DNA of 64,000 nt from FEN-1191 sp964528845. GTDB lineage: Bacteria > Pseudomonadota > Gammaproteobacteria > Steroidobacterales > Steroidobacteraceae. Shown piece after piece: positions 32,152 through 40,137 of this stretch (its first letter is position 1; each line of letters opens with the position of its first letter). The notes beneath the pieces are model-generated. The model was not told where the DNA came from, did not search any database, and saw only the letters and a list, made by a program, of their open reading frames with translations. Both the position numbers and the translations under genes were made by a program. The DNA lies in NCBI GenBank assembly GCA_964528845.1, contig CAZGVE010000016.1, positions 9,468 to 73,467 on the forward strand, in the 5' to 3' direction.

Positions 32152-33786
32152 TCAAGGCGACGTCGCCGGCGGCGTCACCGCCTCGCCACATGCAAAGGTG
32201 GCGGCATCGTCCGTGCTGCCATGTCCGCTGTATCGTGCGACGGCGGGGTAAGGACACAGCGGTCGCGAGCGCATGGTCTCCCCCGCCTTGTTGCGACTCA
32301 CCGCGCGCAGCTGCTCAGGGGGCGTGCCGGCCTCGACCCATTTGATCAGGCTGTCGAGCTGACCTTCCGGCTGCGGTCCGTCGCCACCGCCGCAATGCCC
32401 CACTCCGGGAGCCATGAACAGCCGGATGAACTTCTGCGCCGCCGCGGCACCGCCTTCATGCTGCTGCACGCGCTGGAAATAATCGATCGTGCCCGCCGGG
32501 AACACCAGCTGATCGGCCTCGCCGTGCCACAGGATGGCCTTGCCGCCATGCCGGCGGAACGCCGAGAGATCAGGATCGTCGGTGCCGATCACCGCCCCGT
32601 ACTCCTGCACCGACTGCTCCCAGAATGCCTCATAGCTCTCAGGCGTCAGCTCCTTCCAGTCCCACCCGGGATTCTGCGTGAGGAAGTAGCGGAACCAGTC
32701 GGTCGTGATCGGGAACGGCGTGCCGGATGTCCCGGCCGGATCCGCTCCGCCATTCAGCGCCGCGAGCGGAGCTCCGCGTTCGAGCCCGTACCACAGGAAC
32801 GAGCCGTCACTGCGCCGCGGTCCCTGCCAGATTCTGCGGATCACGTCCGCATCGGCGGCAGTGAATGCACCGCACTCCCCGGCCGTCGTGCCGATCAGCG
32901 CCTTCGGATCGTAATGGCACTGGCGCGGCAGACCAATGATGCCGTCCCTGACGCCATCGAGCTCATCGCAGGCGGCAATGGCCGCGGCGGTCGCCGCGGC
33001 CAGCTTGCAGGGAGCCACGACATGGTGGGCCTCCAGCATCACCTGAGGTCCCCACATCTGCGCGACGTGGACGCGGGGCCAGTTCACCACCGGCGCGCCG
33101 GAGACGATGCCGTCGTAATCCTCCGGAAAGCGCTGCGCCTCCATCTGTCCCTGCCGGCCGCCCGTGGAGCAGCCATAGAAATACGAGCGCGGCGCCGCGG
33201 CGCCGTAGAACGCCGCCGTGACTGCCTTGCCCGTCACGGTCATCTCGTGGATGCCGCGGTAGGCAAAATCACGCACCAGGTTCCAGTTCAATCGGCCATG
33301 GCCGTCGAGCGCGAAGCTGCCGTCCAGCGCAGCGGGCTTCCTGCTGTCCGCGGGGCGCTGGATGCCGCCATCGGTCGACGCGACGGCAAATCCCATTGCG
33401 ACATTGCTCGCGAGCGGATCAGGGCTGCCGACCTGGAAACCGCCGCCGCCGATGCCTTCGAATCTGCCGTTCCACTGCCGCAGCGGCAATCCGATCCAGA
33501 CCGTAAACCGATCCCCGGTCGCGGGGTAGGACACCGTAGCGGTGACACGGCACCAGTCGGCGGCGCCTGCCGCGCCGGGCACCTGCGCGGCGGCATCGAT
33601 GCTCGTGTGCGGCAGACTCAAGGTCTGCAGGCTCTCGCAGGTGCGCGCCGGTGCGGCGCCGGCAATCAGCGCCGCAGGTGGCGAGAGCACGCTGGCGTCC
33701 TGTGCGCGCGCGGGCCCGGCGATGCAGGCCAGGCAGAACAGCCACGCGGCACCGACGGCCGTGCGCATCATGTACGACTTATCCAT
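32152..33786 (-). CDS. Tannase/feruloyl esterase family protein, secreted
   Basis: 544 residues from ATG 33786 (GGGGGG upstream). Signal peptide ends PARA-QD (about residue 29). The family order is clear: CESLQTLSLPHTSIDAA at the mature N-terminus, PLRQWNGRFEGIGGGGFQVG, GFAVASTDGGIQ, nucleophile region SYFYGCSTGGRQGQMEAQRFPEDYDGIVSGAPV (Cys-Ser pair), GKAILWHGEADQLVFPAGTIDYFQRV (Asp) and FMAPGVGHCGGG (His-Cys pair). The disulfide between the Cys next to Ser and the Cys next to His is a known feature of this family. Substrates are esters of gallic, ferulic or terephthalic-type acids. Confidence 0.93.
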   Translation of the reverse strand: MDKSYMMRTAVGAAWLFCLACIAGPARAQDASVLSPPAALIAGAAPARTCESLQTLSLPHTSIDAAAQVPGAAGAADWCRVTATVSYPATGDRFTVWIGLPLRQWNGRFEGIGGGGFQVGSPDPLASNVAMGFAVASTDGGIQRPADSRKPAALDGSFALDGHGRLNWNLVRDFAYRGIHEMTVTGKAVTAAFYGAAAPRSYFYGCSTGGRQGQMEAQRFPEDYDGIVSGAPVVNWPRVHVAQMWGPQVMLEAHHVVAPCKLAAATAAAIAACDELDGVRDGIIGLPRQCHYDPKALIGTTAGECGAFTAADADVIRRIWQGPRRSDGSFLWYGLERGAPLAALNGGADPAGTSGTPFPITTDWFRYFLTQNPGWDWKELTPESYEAFWEQSVQEYGAVIGTDDPDLSAFRRHGGKAILWHGEADQLVFPAGTIDYFQRVQQHEGGAAAAQKFIRLFMAPGVGHCGGGDGPQPEGQLDSLIKWVEAGTPPEQLRAVSRNKAGETMRSRPLCPYPAVARYSGHGSTDDAATFACGEAVTPPATSP

Positions 33787-33809
33787 GAATACCCCCCCCG
33801 AGGTCAGAG

Positions 33810-35105
33810 TCAGTCCGTGAACGGATCGCGCAGCGCGATGGTCTGGTCCCGGTCCGGTCCGGTCGAGATCAGCTCCAGCGGTACTTCCGCCAGCGCCGCG
33901 ATGCGCTCCAGATAGCGGCGCGCATTGGCGGGCAGCGCATCCACTGCGCGCAGCCCGACGGTCGATTCCTTCCAGCCCGGCATGTCCTCGTAGACCGGCT
34001 CCACCGTCGCGTAGCCGTCGGCGAACAGCGGCGGTTCCACCTGCACCTGCCCGTCGACCCGATAGCCGACGCAGATCCGGATCGTATCGAGACCGTCGAG
34101 CACGTCGAGCTTGGTGACGCACAGGCCCGAGACGCTCGAGTGCACGATCGCGCGTCGCAAGGCCACGGCATCGAACCAGCCGCAGCGTCGCCGGCGTCCA
34201 GTCACCGAGCCGAACTCGTGACCCACGCGCGACAGGTGCTCGCCATACTCGTCGAACAATTCAGTCGGGAACGGCCCTGCCCCGACGCGCGTCGTATAGG
34301 CCTTCACGATACCGAGCACGTGATCGAACAGCCGCGGCCCCACGCCGGTGCCGGTCGCCGCCCCGCCGGCGATCGTGTTCGAAGAGGTCACGAACGGGTA
34401 GGTGCCGACATCGATGTCCAGCATCGCGCCCTGCGCGCCTTCGAAGATCACATTGGCCGAGCGCTGCCGCAGCTGCCACAGCGCGTGCGTGACGTCGATC
34501 AGCAGCGGCCGCAGTCGCTCGGCAAACTCGAGCTGCTCATCGAGGATGCGCTGGAAATCCTGCGCTGGCTGGCCGAAGTAGCGCTGCAGCACGAAATTGT
34601 GGAAGTCCAGCACCTCGCCGAGCCGCGCGGCGAAACGGTCGCGCTGATAGAGGTCGGCGACGCGCAGCGCTCGCCGGGCGACCTTGTCCTCGTAGGCCGG
34701 CCCGATGCCGCGCCCGGTGGTGCCGATCGCATTGACCCCGCGCGCCGTCTCGCGCGCGCGATCCAGCGCGACGTGGGAAGGCAGGATCAGTGGACAGGCG
34801 GGTGAGATGCGCAGCCGCTCGAGGACCGGTACTCCCTGGCCCATCAGCATCTGCGCCTCCCTGAACAGTGCCTCGAGCGAGAGCACGACGCCGTTGCCGA
34901 TCAGGCAGCGCACTCCGTCGCGCAGGATTCCGGACGGAATCAGCGACAGGATGGTCTTGACCCCTCCGATCACCAGCGTGTGGCCGGCATTGTGGCCGCC
35001 CTGGAAACGCGCGACCGCCTCGGCGCGCTCGGTCAGCAGATCGACGATCTTGCCTTTGCCCTCATCGCCCCACTGGGTACCGATCACGACGACGAAGCGA
35101 CCCAT
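33810..35105 (-). CDS. purA: Adenylosuccinate synthetase
   Basis: 431 residues from ATG 35105, matching E. coli PurA (432). Converts IMP, aspartate and GTP to adenylosuccinate in AMP biosynthesis. Signatures: VVVIGTQWGDEGKGKIVDLL with the catalytic Asp of GDEGKG, RFQGGHNAGHTLV with the catalytic His, GTTGRGIGPAYEDK, FEGAQGAMLDIDVGTYPFVTSSN, and TKLDVLDGLDTI. It follows the DUF2065 gene with a 1-base TGATG overlap, which reproduces the E. coli hflC-yjeT-purA order. Cytoplasmic. Confidence 0.98.
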   Translation of the reverse strand: MGRFVVVIGTQWGDEGKGKIVDLLTERAEAVARFQGGHNAGHTLVIGGVKTILSLIPSGILRDGVRCLIGNGVVLSLEALFREAQMLMGQGVPVLERLRISPACPLILPSHVALDRARETARGVNAIGTTGRGIGPAYEDKVARRALRVADLYQRDRFAARLGEVLDFHNFVLQRYFGQPAQDFQRILDEQLEFAERLRPLLIDVTHALWQLRQRSANVIFEGAQGAMLDIDVGTYPFVTSSNTIAGGAATGTGVGPRLFDHVLGIVKAYTTRVGAGPFPTELFDEYGEHLSRVGHEFGSVTGRRRRCGWFDAVALRRAIVHSSVSGLCVTKLDVLDGLDTIRICVGYRVDGQVQVEPPLFADGYATVEPVYEDMPGWKESTVGLRAVDALPANARRYLERIAALAEVPLELISTGPDRDQTIALRDPFTD

Positions 35106-35302
35106 CAGGAGCGCACCAGGAACAGGATCGCGAGCCCGATCAGCATGCTGAAGAGGCCTCCCAGGCGCAGCTGGCGCTCCTCGAGCGCCGCGAGCTTCGC
35201 CAGCAGGCGCTTCATGCCCGGAGGATTGATGAACGGCATGATCCCTTCGATGATGCACACGATCGCAAGGGCAGCCAGCAAGTCGCTCCAGTCGAGCCCC
35301 AC
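35105..35302 (-). CDS. yjeT: DUF2065 family small inner-membrane protein (YjeT-like)
   Basis: 65 residues from GTG 35302-35300, exactly the length of E. coli YjeT. Two hydrophobic helices: LLAALAIVCIIEGIMPFI and LGGLFSMLIGLAILFLV, joined by a basic loop (NPPGMKRLLAKLAALEERQLR). The E-G-x-x-P pattern in helix 1 is typical of DUF2065. Its position between hflC and purA, with TGATG coupling to purA, supports the call. Its function is unknown; association with the FtsH-HflKC membrane complex is only suggested by synteny. Confidence 0.9.
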   Translation of the reverse strand: MGLDWSDLLAALAIVCIIEGIMPFINPPGMKRLLAKLAALEERQLRLGGLFSMLIGLAILFLVRS

Positions 35303-35321
35303 GATGCGTACTGCCGTGCGC

Positions 35322-36185
35322 CTAGCGCCCGCTGGCGCTGTGAAGGTACTTGAAGAACTCGCCTTCCGGCGAGAGCACCAGGATGTCGCCGTCGCGGCCG
35401 AGCGTGTTCTTGTAGGCCTGCAGGCTGCGATAGAACGCGGCGAACTCCGGATTGCTGCCGTAGGCCTTCGCATAGGCGTTCGCGGCCGCGAGATCGGCGT
35501 CCCCGCGCACGCGCTGGGCCTCGCGGGTACCGTCGGCCAGCACCTGCGCACGCCGCCGCTCGGCGTCGGCGCGGATGCGGTCCGCTTCGGCGGCCGACTG
35601 GCTGCGCAGCTGCTGCGCCTGCGCGGCCAGCGACTGCTGCATGCGCTGGAACACCGCGCCGCTGAGTTCATCGCTGAGGTCGATGCGCTGCAGCTGCAGG
35701 TCCGCGAGCTCCACGCCGAGCCGCTGGGCCGCGCCGGCTACCGCGCCCGAAGCCCGCACCGCCGCGACCAGCTTCATGTCCCCGATCATGGTCGCGAGCG
35801 GCTGCTGCGCGATCGCGCTCTTGAGCTGTTCACGCACGATGTCGGCGATCCGCTGCGCCGCCACATCCTCATCGCCTCCAGTCGCCTGGTAGAAGGCGTC
35901 CGCGTCGATCAGGCGCCACTTCAGGAAGAAATCGATGCTGATCGACTTCTGGTCCTGCGTCAGGAAACTCTCGCCCGGATAGGCGCGCGTAACGACGCGC
36001 CGATCGAAGCGCAGGACCGCATCTACCGGCAGCCGGAAGTGCAGCCCGGGCCCGTATTGCCCTGGCTGAATCTGACCGAAGCGGCTGAGCAGCGCGACCT
36101 CGGTCTCATCGACGTCGAAGACCGAGCGCCATGCGAGCCCAGCGATCCCGAGCAGCAGCAGCAGGTAGAGCGTGCGCGCGTTCAT
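35322..36185 (-). CDS. hflC: HflC, SPFH modulator of FtsH
   Basis: 287 residues. N-terminal membrane helix (LYLLLLLGIAGLAWRSVF), then the SPFH domain: VDETEVALLSRFGQIQPGQYGPGLHFRLPVDAVLRFDRRV, QKSISIDFFLKWRLIDADAFYQATGGDEDVA, and ELADLQLQRIDLSDELSGAVFQRM. A long Arg/Ala helix with REAQRVRGDADLAAANAYAKAYG precedes the end. E. coli HflC is 334 residues; this one is somewhat shorter between these elements. With HflK it forms a cage around FtsH and limits its proteolysis. The start overlaps the hflK stop (TGATG). Confidence 0.96.
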   Translation of the reverse strand: MNARTLYLLLLLGIAGLAWRSVFDVDETEVALLSRFGQIQPGQYGPGLHFRLPVDAVLRFDRRVVTRAYPGESFLTQDQKSISIDFFLKWRLIDADAFYQATGGDEDVAAQRIADIVREQLKSAIAQQPLATMIGDMKLVAAVRASGAVAGAAQRLGVELADLQLQRIDLSDELSGAVFQRMQQSLAAQAQQLRSQSAAEADRIRADAERRRAQVLADGTREAQRVRGDADLAAANAYAKAYGSNPEFAAFYRSLQAYKNTLGRDGDILVLSPEGEFFKYLHSASGR

Positions 36186-37390
36186 CAGCGCTCCGGCCGG
36201 TCCCGGCTCCGGCCGTCATCGCCCTCGCCACCCGACGCGGCGGACGCGGGCGCGGCGGGAGTGGCGGCTGCGGCTGGCGCGGCCGCCGCCGAAGGTACCG
36301 CCGATGGCGGACTGGCGGGTACTGCGCCCGCTGCAGCGCCCGTTGCGGGCGTGGCTGCGGTGCCGGTGGACGGCACTGCGCCTGCGCGCACGGTATCCAC
36401 GAGCTTGTCGAGCGGCAGGTAAATCATGCTGCCGTTGCCAGCCTTGGAATCGATGAAGATCTTGCGCGAATGCGCGAGGATGCCTTCGATGGTTTCGATG
36501 TACATCCGGTTGCGCGTGATCTCGGGCGCTTTGGCATAGGCCTGCGCCAGCGAGGTGAATCGCAGCGCCTCGCCGTCGGCCGCGGCCGTGACCTGCGCGG
36601 CATAGACCTGGGCGTCGGTGAGCTGGTGGCTCGCGACGCTCTGCGCGGCGGGAACGATCTGGTTCGCGTAGGCCTGGGCGTCGGCGATGTCGCGCTGCCG
36701 CTCTTCGGCAGCCTTCGCCAGGTCGCGCTGCACGGCCACTACGGCATCAGGCAGCTGCATCTCGGAAAGATTCAGGGCCGTCACGGTGATACCGGTGTGA
36801 AAGTCATCCATGATCTGCTGGATGCGGGGCCGGGCGGCGGTGCCGATCTGCGCACGGGCGTTGCCGGACAGCAGCACGTCAAGGTTCTGCGCGGCGGCCA
36901 GCTCACGGATCACGGTCTCGCTCGCCTGGCGCAGGCTGGTCTGCGGATCGCGCACCTGGAACTGGAACTGGCGTGGATCGGCGATGCGGTACTGCACTGA
37001 CCAGGCGATGTCGATCAGGTTCTGGTCCGCGGTAATCAGGATGGCCTTGGAGTCCAGCCCGTCGATGTTCTCGACGTTCAGCTTGGTGACCGTCTCGATC
37101 GGCCATGGCAGGTGCCAGCCGGCGCCGGGCGGCACGGTGAGCTCGTAGCGCCCGAAGCGCTGCAGCAGTCCGCGCTCGGTAGCACCGATCTGATAGTAGC
37201 CACTGGCGAACCACACCACGGCGGCCAGGGCCACGAGCGCCACGGCGGCCGCGTTTGCGCCACGGCCCGGCCGCCAGAGCCGCTGCACGCGCTGCTGCCA
37301 GCGGCGCAGCATCTCGTCCAACGACGAGTTCTCCGGCGCATTGCGTTGCGCCGGCCGCTTCTTGTCTTCGCCGGGTTGATTCCAGGCCAT
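36185..37390 (-). CDS. hflK: HflK, SPFH modulator of FtsH
   Basis: 401 residues. The cytoplasmic N-terminus MAWNQPGEDKKRP and LDEMLRRWQQRVQRLW are typical of HflK. A single membrane helix (AVALVALAAVVWFASGYYQIG) leads to the SPFH domain: RGLLQRFGRYELTVPPGAGWHLPWPIE, LITADQNLIDIAWSVQYRIADPRQFQFQVRDP, and VTALNLSEMQLPDAVVAVQRDL. The last about 75 residues are Ala/Pro/Thr-rich and acidic at the end, a species-specific tail. Partner of HflC in the FtsH-regulating complex. It follows hflX by 16 bases. Confidence 0.97.
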   Translation of the reverse strand: MAWNQPGEDKKRPAQRNAPENSSLDEMLRRWQQRVQRLWRPGRGANAAAVALVALAAVVWFASGYYQIGATERGLLQRFGRYELTVPPGAGWHLPWPIETVTKLNVENIDGLDSKAILITADQNLIDIAWSVQYRIADPRQFQFQVRDPQTSLRQASETVIRELAAAQNLDVLLSGNARAQIGTAARPRIQQIMDDFHTGITVTALNLSEMQLPDAVVAVQRDLAKAAEERQRDIADAQAYANQIVPAAQSVASHQLTDAQVYAAQVTAAADGEALRFTSLAQAYAKAPEITRNRMYIETIEGILAHSRKIFIDSKAGNGSMIYLPLDKLVDTVRAGAVPSTGTAATPATGAAAGAVPASPPSAVPSAAAAPAAAATPAAPASAASGGEGDDGRSRDRPER

Positions 37391-37406
37391 AGGGGGCGGG
37401 CCGGTG

Positions 37407-38771
37407 TCAGTAGCGTACGGTCGCGGCCAGTGCTTCGGCCGACGATTCTAGGTAGGGCTTCTCCGCGGCACAAGCAGGAGGGGGCGGCTGCGGCTGCGCC
37501 TCCAGCAGCTGCACTCCGGGCACCAGGGCCCACGCGCCGAGCGCGGAGGCAGGCAATTCCACCAGCATTTCGAGGGCGCCGTCCTCCAGCGTGCGCTCAT
37601 CGCGCACGACGCCCTCGGCGTACAGCTTGGCCCGCAGCGCGCCCGAATCGGCCGGCAGGTGCATCCAGAGCCTCTGAACGTGCAGCTCGAGGCGCTCGGC
37701 CACCGCCTCTCGCAACAGGTCGATGCCCACACCCGCAGCCGCCGAGATCCATACCGCCGTCGTGTGGCCCTGCGTATCGCGGTCCGGATGCGCCGCCAGC
37801 TCCAGCCGGTCGATCTTGTTGTAGACCCGCAGCTGCGCAATGTCGCCCGCTCCGATCTCGCGCAGCACCGCATCGACCTGATCGATGCGCTCGTCGCGGC
37901 GCGGATCGCTCGCATCCACGACGTGCAGCAGCAGCTGTGCGCCGCGGGCTTCCTGCAGCGTCGAGCGAAATGCCGCCACGAGCTCGTGGGGCAGCTCGCG
38001 GATGAATCCCACGGTGTCGGCCAGCACGGCGGGCGCGCCACCGGGCAGCTGCAGACGACGCACGGTCGGATCGAGGGTCGCGAACAGCTGGTCGGCGATG
38101 TACACGTCGCTGCCCGTCAGGGCGCGGAACAGCGTGGACTTCCCGGCATTCGTGTAACCGACCAGCGCCACCGCCGGGACCGGGATCGCGCTGCGCGCGC
38201 TGCGTCCGGTTTCTCGCTGCTGCGTCAGCCGCTTCAGGCGACGGGTGACCGAGCGCATCCGGGCCGCGAGCAGCCGCCGGTCGGTCTCGAGCTGCGTCTC
38301 GCCCGGCCCCCCGCGCATTCCTATACCGCCCTTCTGGCGCTCGAGGTGAGTCCAGCCCCGCACCAGCCGGGTCGAGAGGTGCTTGAGCTGCGCCAGTTCA
38401 ACCTCGAGCTTGCCCTCGAAGCTGCGCGCACGCTGGGCGAAGATTTCCAGGATCAGTCCGCTGCGGTCGAGCACGCGCTTTCCGATCAGGCGTTCCAGGT
38501 TGCGCTCCTGGCTCGGGGAGAGCGCGTGGTCCACCAGGATCAGATCGGCGTTCTCCAGCCGCGCGACACTCGCGATCTCCTCGGCCTTGCCGCTGCCGAC
38601 GAAATAGCGCGAATCCGGCCGCTCGCGCCGGCCGGTCACCGTGGCGACCGGCTGCACGCCCGCCGAGCGGGCCAGCTGCTCGAACTCCTCGAGATCCTCG
38701 GGCCGGACTGCTGCCTTCAGTCCGAGGCGCACGAGCACGGCACGTTCACCGGCGCGTGGGCGCTCGAACAT
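37407..38771 (-). CDS. hflX: GTPase HflX, ribosome rescue/splitting factor
   Basis: 454 residues; E. coli HflX is 426. The N-terminal domain starts MFERPRAGERAVLVRLGL and includes DLILVDHALSPSQERNLE, KRVLDRSGLILEIFAQRA and RGWTHLERQKGGIGMRGGPGETQLETDRR, the glycine-rich hallmark. G domain: VGYTNAGKSTLFRALTG (G1), DTVGFIRELPHELVAAFRSTLQEA (G3), NKIDRL (G4). The C-terminal extension after about 430 is Pro-rich. HflX splits stalled 70S ribosomes, for example after heat shock. Transcribed with hfq upstream, as in E. coli. Confidence 0.97.
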   Translation of the reverse strand: MFERPRAGERAVLVRLGLKAAVRPEDLEEFEQLARSAGVQPVATVTGRRERPDSRYFVGSGKAEEIASVARLENADLILVDHALSPSQERNLERLIGKRVLDRSGLILEIFAQRARSFEGKLEVELAQLKHLSTRLVRGWTHLERQKGGIGMRGGPGETQLETDRRLLAARMRSVTRRLKRLTQQRETGRSARSAIPVPAVALVGYTNAGKSTLFRALTGSDVYIADQLFATLDPTVRRLQLPGGAPAVLADTVGFIRELPHELVAAFRSTLQEARGAQLLLHVVDASDPRRDERIDQVDAVLREIGAGDIAQLRVYNKIDRLELAAHPDRDTQGHTTAVWISAAAGVGIDLLREAVAERLELHVQRLWMHLPADSGALRAKLYAEGVVRDERTLEDGALEMLVELPASALGAWALVPGVQLLEAQPQPPPPACAAEKPYLESSAEALAATVRY

Positions 38772-38792
38772 GCCTCGGCCTGGTTGCGTGTA

Positions 38793-39044
38793 TCACTCGG
38801 CTGTGGCTTCCGCGGGTGCGCCCTCTTCCACCGCAAGGCGTACGGCTCGAGCCGGAACGACGGTCGAGATCGCGTGCTTATAGACCATCTGGCTCACGGT
38901 GTTCTTGAGCAGGACCACGAACTGATCGAACGAATCGATCTGGCCCTGAAGCTTGATTCCGTTGACCAGATAGATCGATACCGGTACGTGTTCCTTGCGC
39001 AGCGCATTCAGAAAAGGATCCTGTAAAGATTGGCCCTTGGCCAT
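38793..39044 (-). CDS. hfq: RNA chaperone Hfq
   Basis: 83 residues from ATG 39044, placed by an AAGGAG site; a start 21 bases upstream would add MKNKEKF and lacks a site. Sm1 motif: VSIYLVNGIKLQGQIDSFDQFVVLLKN; Sm2: VYKHAISTVVP (the YKHA signature of the proximal U-binding pore). N-terminal GQSLQDPFLNALRKE matches the canonical start. The C-terminal tail is short (about 18 residues, acidic at the end) compared with E. coli's 102-residue protein. Hexameric; matches small RNAs with mRNAs. Located between miaA and hflX as in E. coli. Confidence 0.98.
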   Translation of the reverse strand: MAKGQSLQDPFLNALRKEHVPVSIYLVNGIKLQGQIDSFDQFVVLLKNTVSQMVYKHAISTVVPARAVRLAVEEGAPAEATAE

Positions 39045-39177
39045 AAATTTCTCCTTATTTTTCAATCGCTTCTGATTTTCTCGGGACGGTCACGATAGAC
39101 CGCACCGGGCCGGCCATCGCTGGTCGGCCCAAGAGGCGTTCATACCGCTTCATTCTAGCACCTAGCCCGCGGGGAGG

Positions 39178-40137
39178 TCATGCGCCGCGGGACGCGTGAA
39201 TACGCCTCGCTAGCTCATCGCTCAGGTCCGCGGTGCCGGCTTCGAGGCGCTCGAGCCTCGTGTCGCGCCGCAACCAGGTGAGCTGGCGCCGGGCGAGTTG
39301 TGCGCAGGCCACAACCGCGGCTTCGACCGCCTCCTGGAGGCTGCAAAGGCCTTCGCAATGCTGCCAGAGCTGGCGATATCCCACCGCCCGCATCGCCGGA
39401 TGGCGGGCGGTCAGGTCGCCACGCGCGTGCAGCGAGCGCACTTCCTCGAGCAGCCCGGCGCGCATCATGGCTTCGAAGCGCTCGGCGAGCTGCGCGCGTA
39501 GTCCCTGGCGCGAGGCCGGCCACAATGCAAACCCCAGCCAGCGGAAGGCGCGCCCGGTGTCATGCGCCGCGCGCTGGAACTGCGAGATCGGGACGCCCGT
39601 GAGTCGGAACACTTCGAGTGCACGCTGGATGCGCTGCGCATCCTGCGGTGCGATCCGCGCAGCCGCCGCCGCATCGACGGCGGCCAGCTGCGCATGCAGC
39701 GCTTCCCAGCCGTGCTCCGCCGCCAGCGCGTCGATCTCGGCGCGTACCCGCGGCGAGGCCGGCGGCAGCGTCGCCAGTCCGTCTCGCAGCGCACGCAGAT
39801 ACAGCATCGTCCCGCCGACCAGCAGCGGCACACGGCCACGGGCGTGGATGGCGTCGATGACGGAGCGCGCTTCGCGCACGAAATCACCCGCGGAGTACGA
39901 TTCGGACGGATCGCGGATGTCGATCAGGTGATGCGCAACGCGCGCGCGCGACGCGCGATCCGGTTTGGCGGTGCCGATATCGAGCCCGCGGTAGACCTGT
40001 GCCGAATCGACCGAAACGATCTCCACCGGCAGCGTCGCCTCGAGCTGCGCCGCCAGCTCCATCGCCAGTGCACTCTTCCCGGCGCCGGTCGGCCCGGTGA
40101 GCACGACCAGCAGCGGTGCCGGAAACTCCGGCGGCAT
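39178..40137 (-). CDS. miaA: tRNA dimethylallyltransferase
   Basis: 319 residues from ATG 40137; E. coli MiaA is 316. Adds a dimethylallyl group to A37 of tRNAs reading UNN codons. Signatures: VVLTGPTGAGKSALAMELA (P-loop), EIVSVDSAQVYRGLDIGTAKPD (catalytic Asp region), HHLIDIRDPSESYSAGDFVREA, VGGTMLYLRALRDGL, and DAQRIQRALEVFRLTG with RHPAMRAVGYRQLW. The ATG overlaps the mutL stop (TGATG), so the two are coupled. Confidence 0.97.
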   Translation of the reverse strand: MPPEFPAPLLVVLTGPTGAGKSALAMELAAQLEATLPVEIVSVDSAQVYRGLDIGTAKPDRASRARVAHHLIDIRDPSESYSAGDFVREARSVIDAIHARGRVPLLVGGTMLYLRALRDGLATLPPASPRVRAEIDALAAEHGWEALHAQLAAVDAAAAARIAPQDAQRIQRALEVFRLTGVPISQFQRAAHDTGRAFRWLGFALWPASRQGLRAQLAERFEAMMRAGLLEEVRSLHARGDLTARHPAMRAVGYRQLWQHCEGLCSLQEAVEAAVVACAQLARRQLTWLRRDTRLERLEAGTADLSDELARRIHASRGA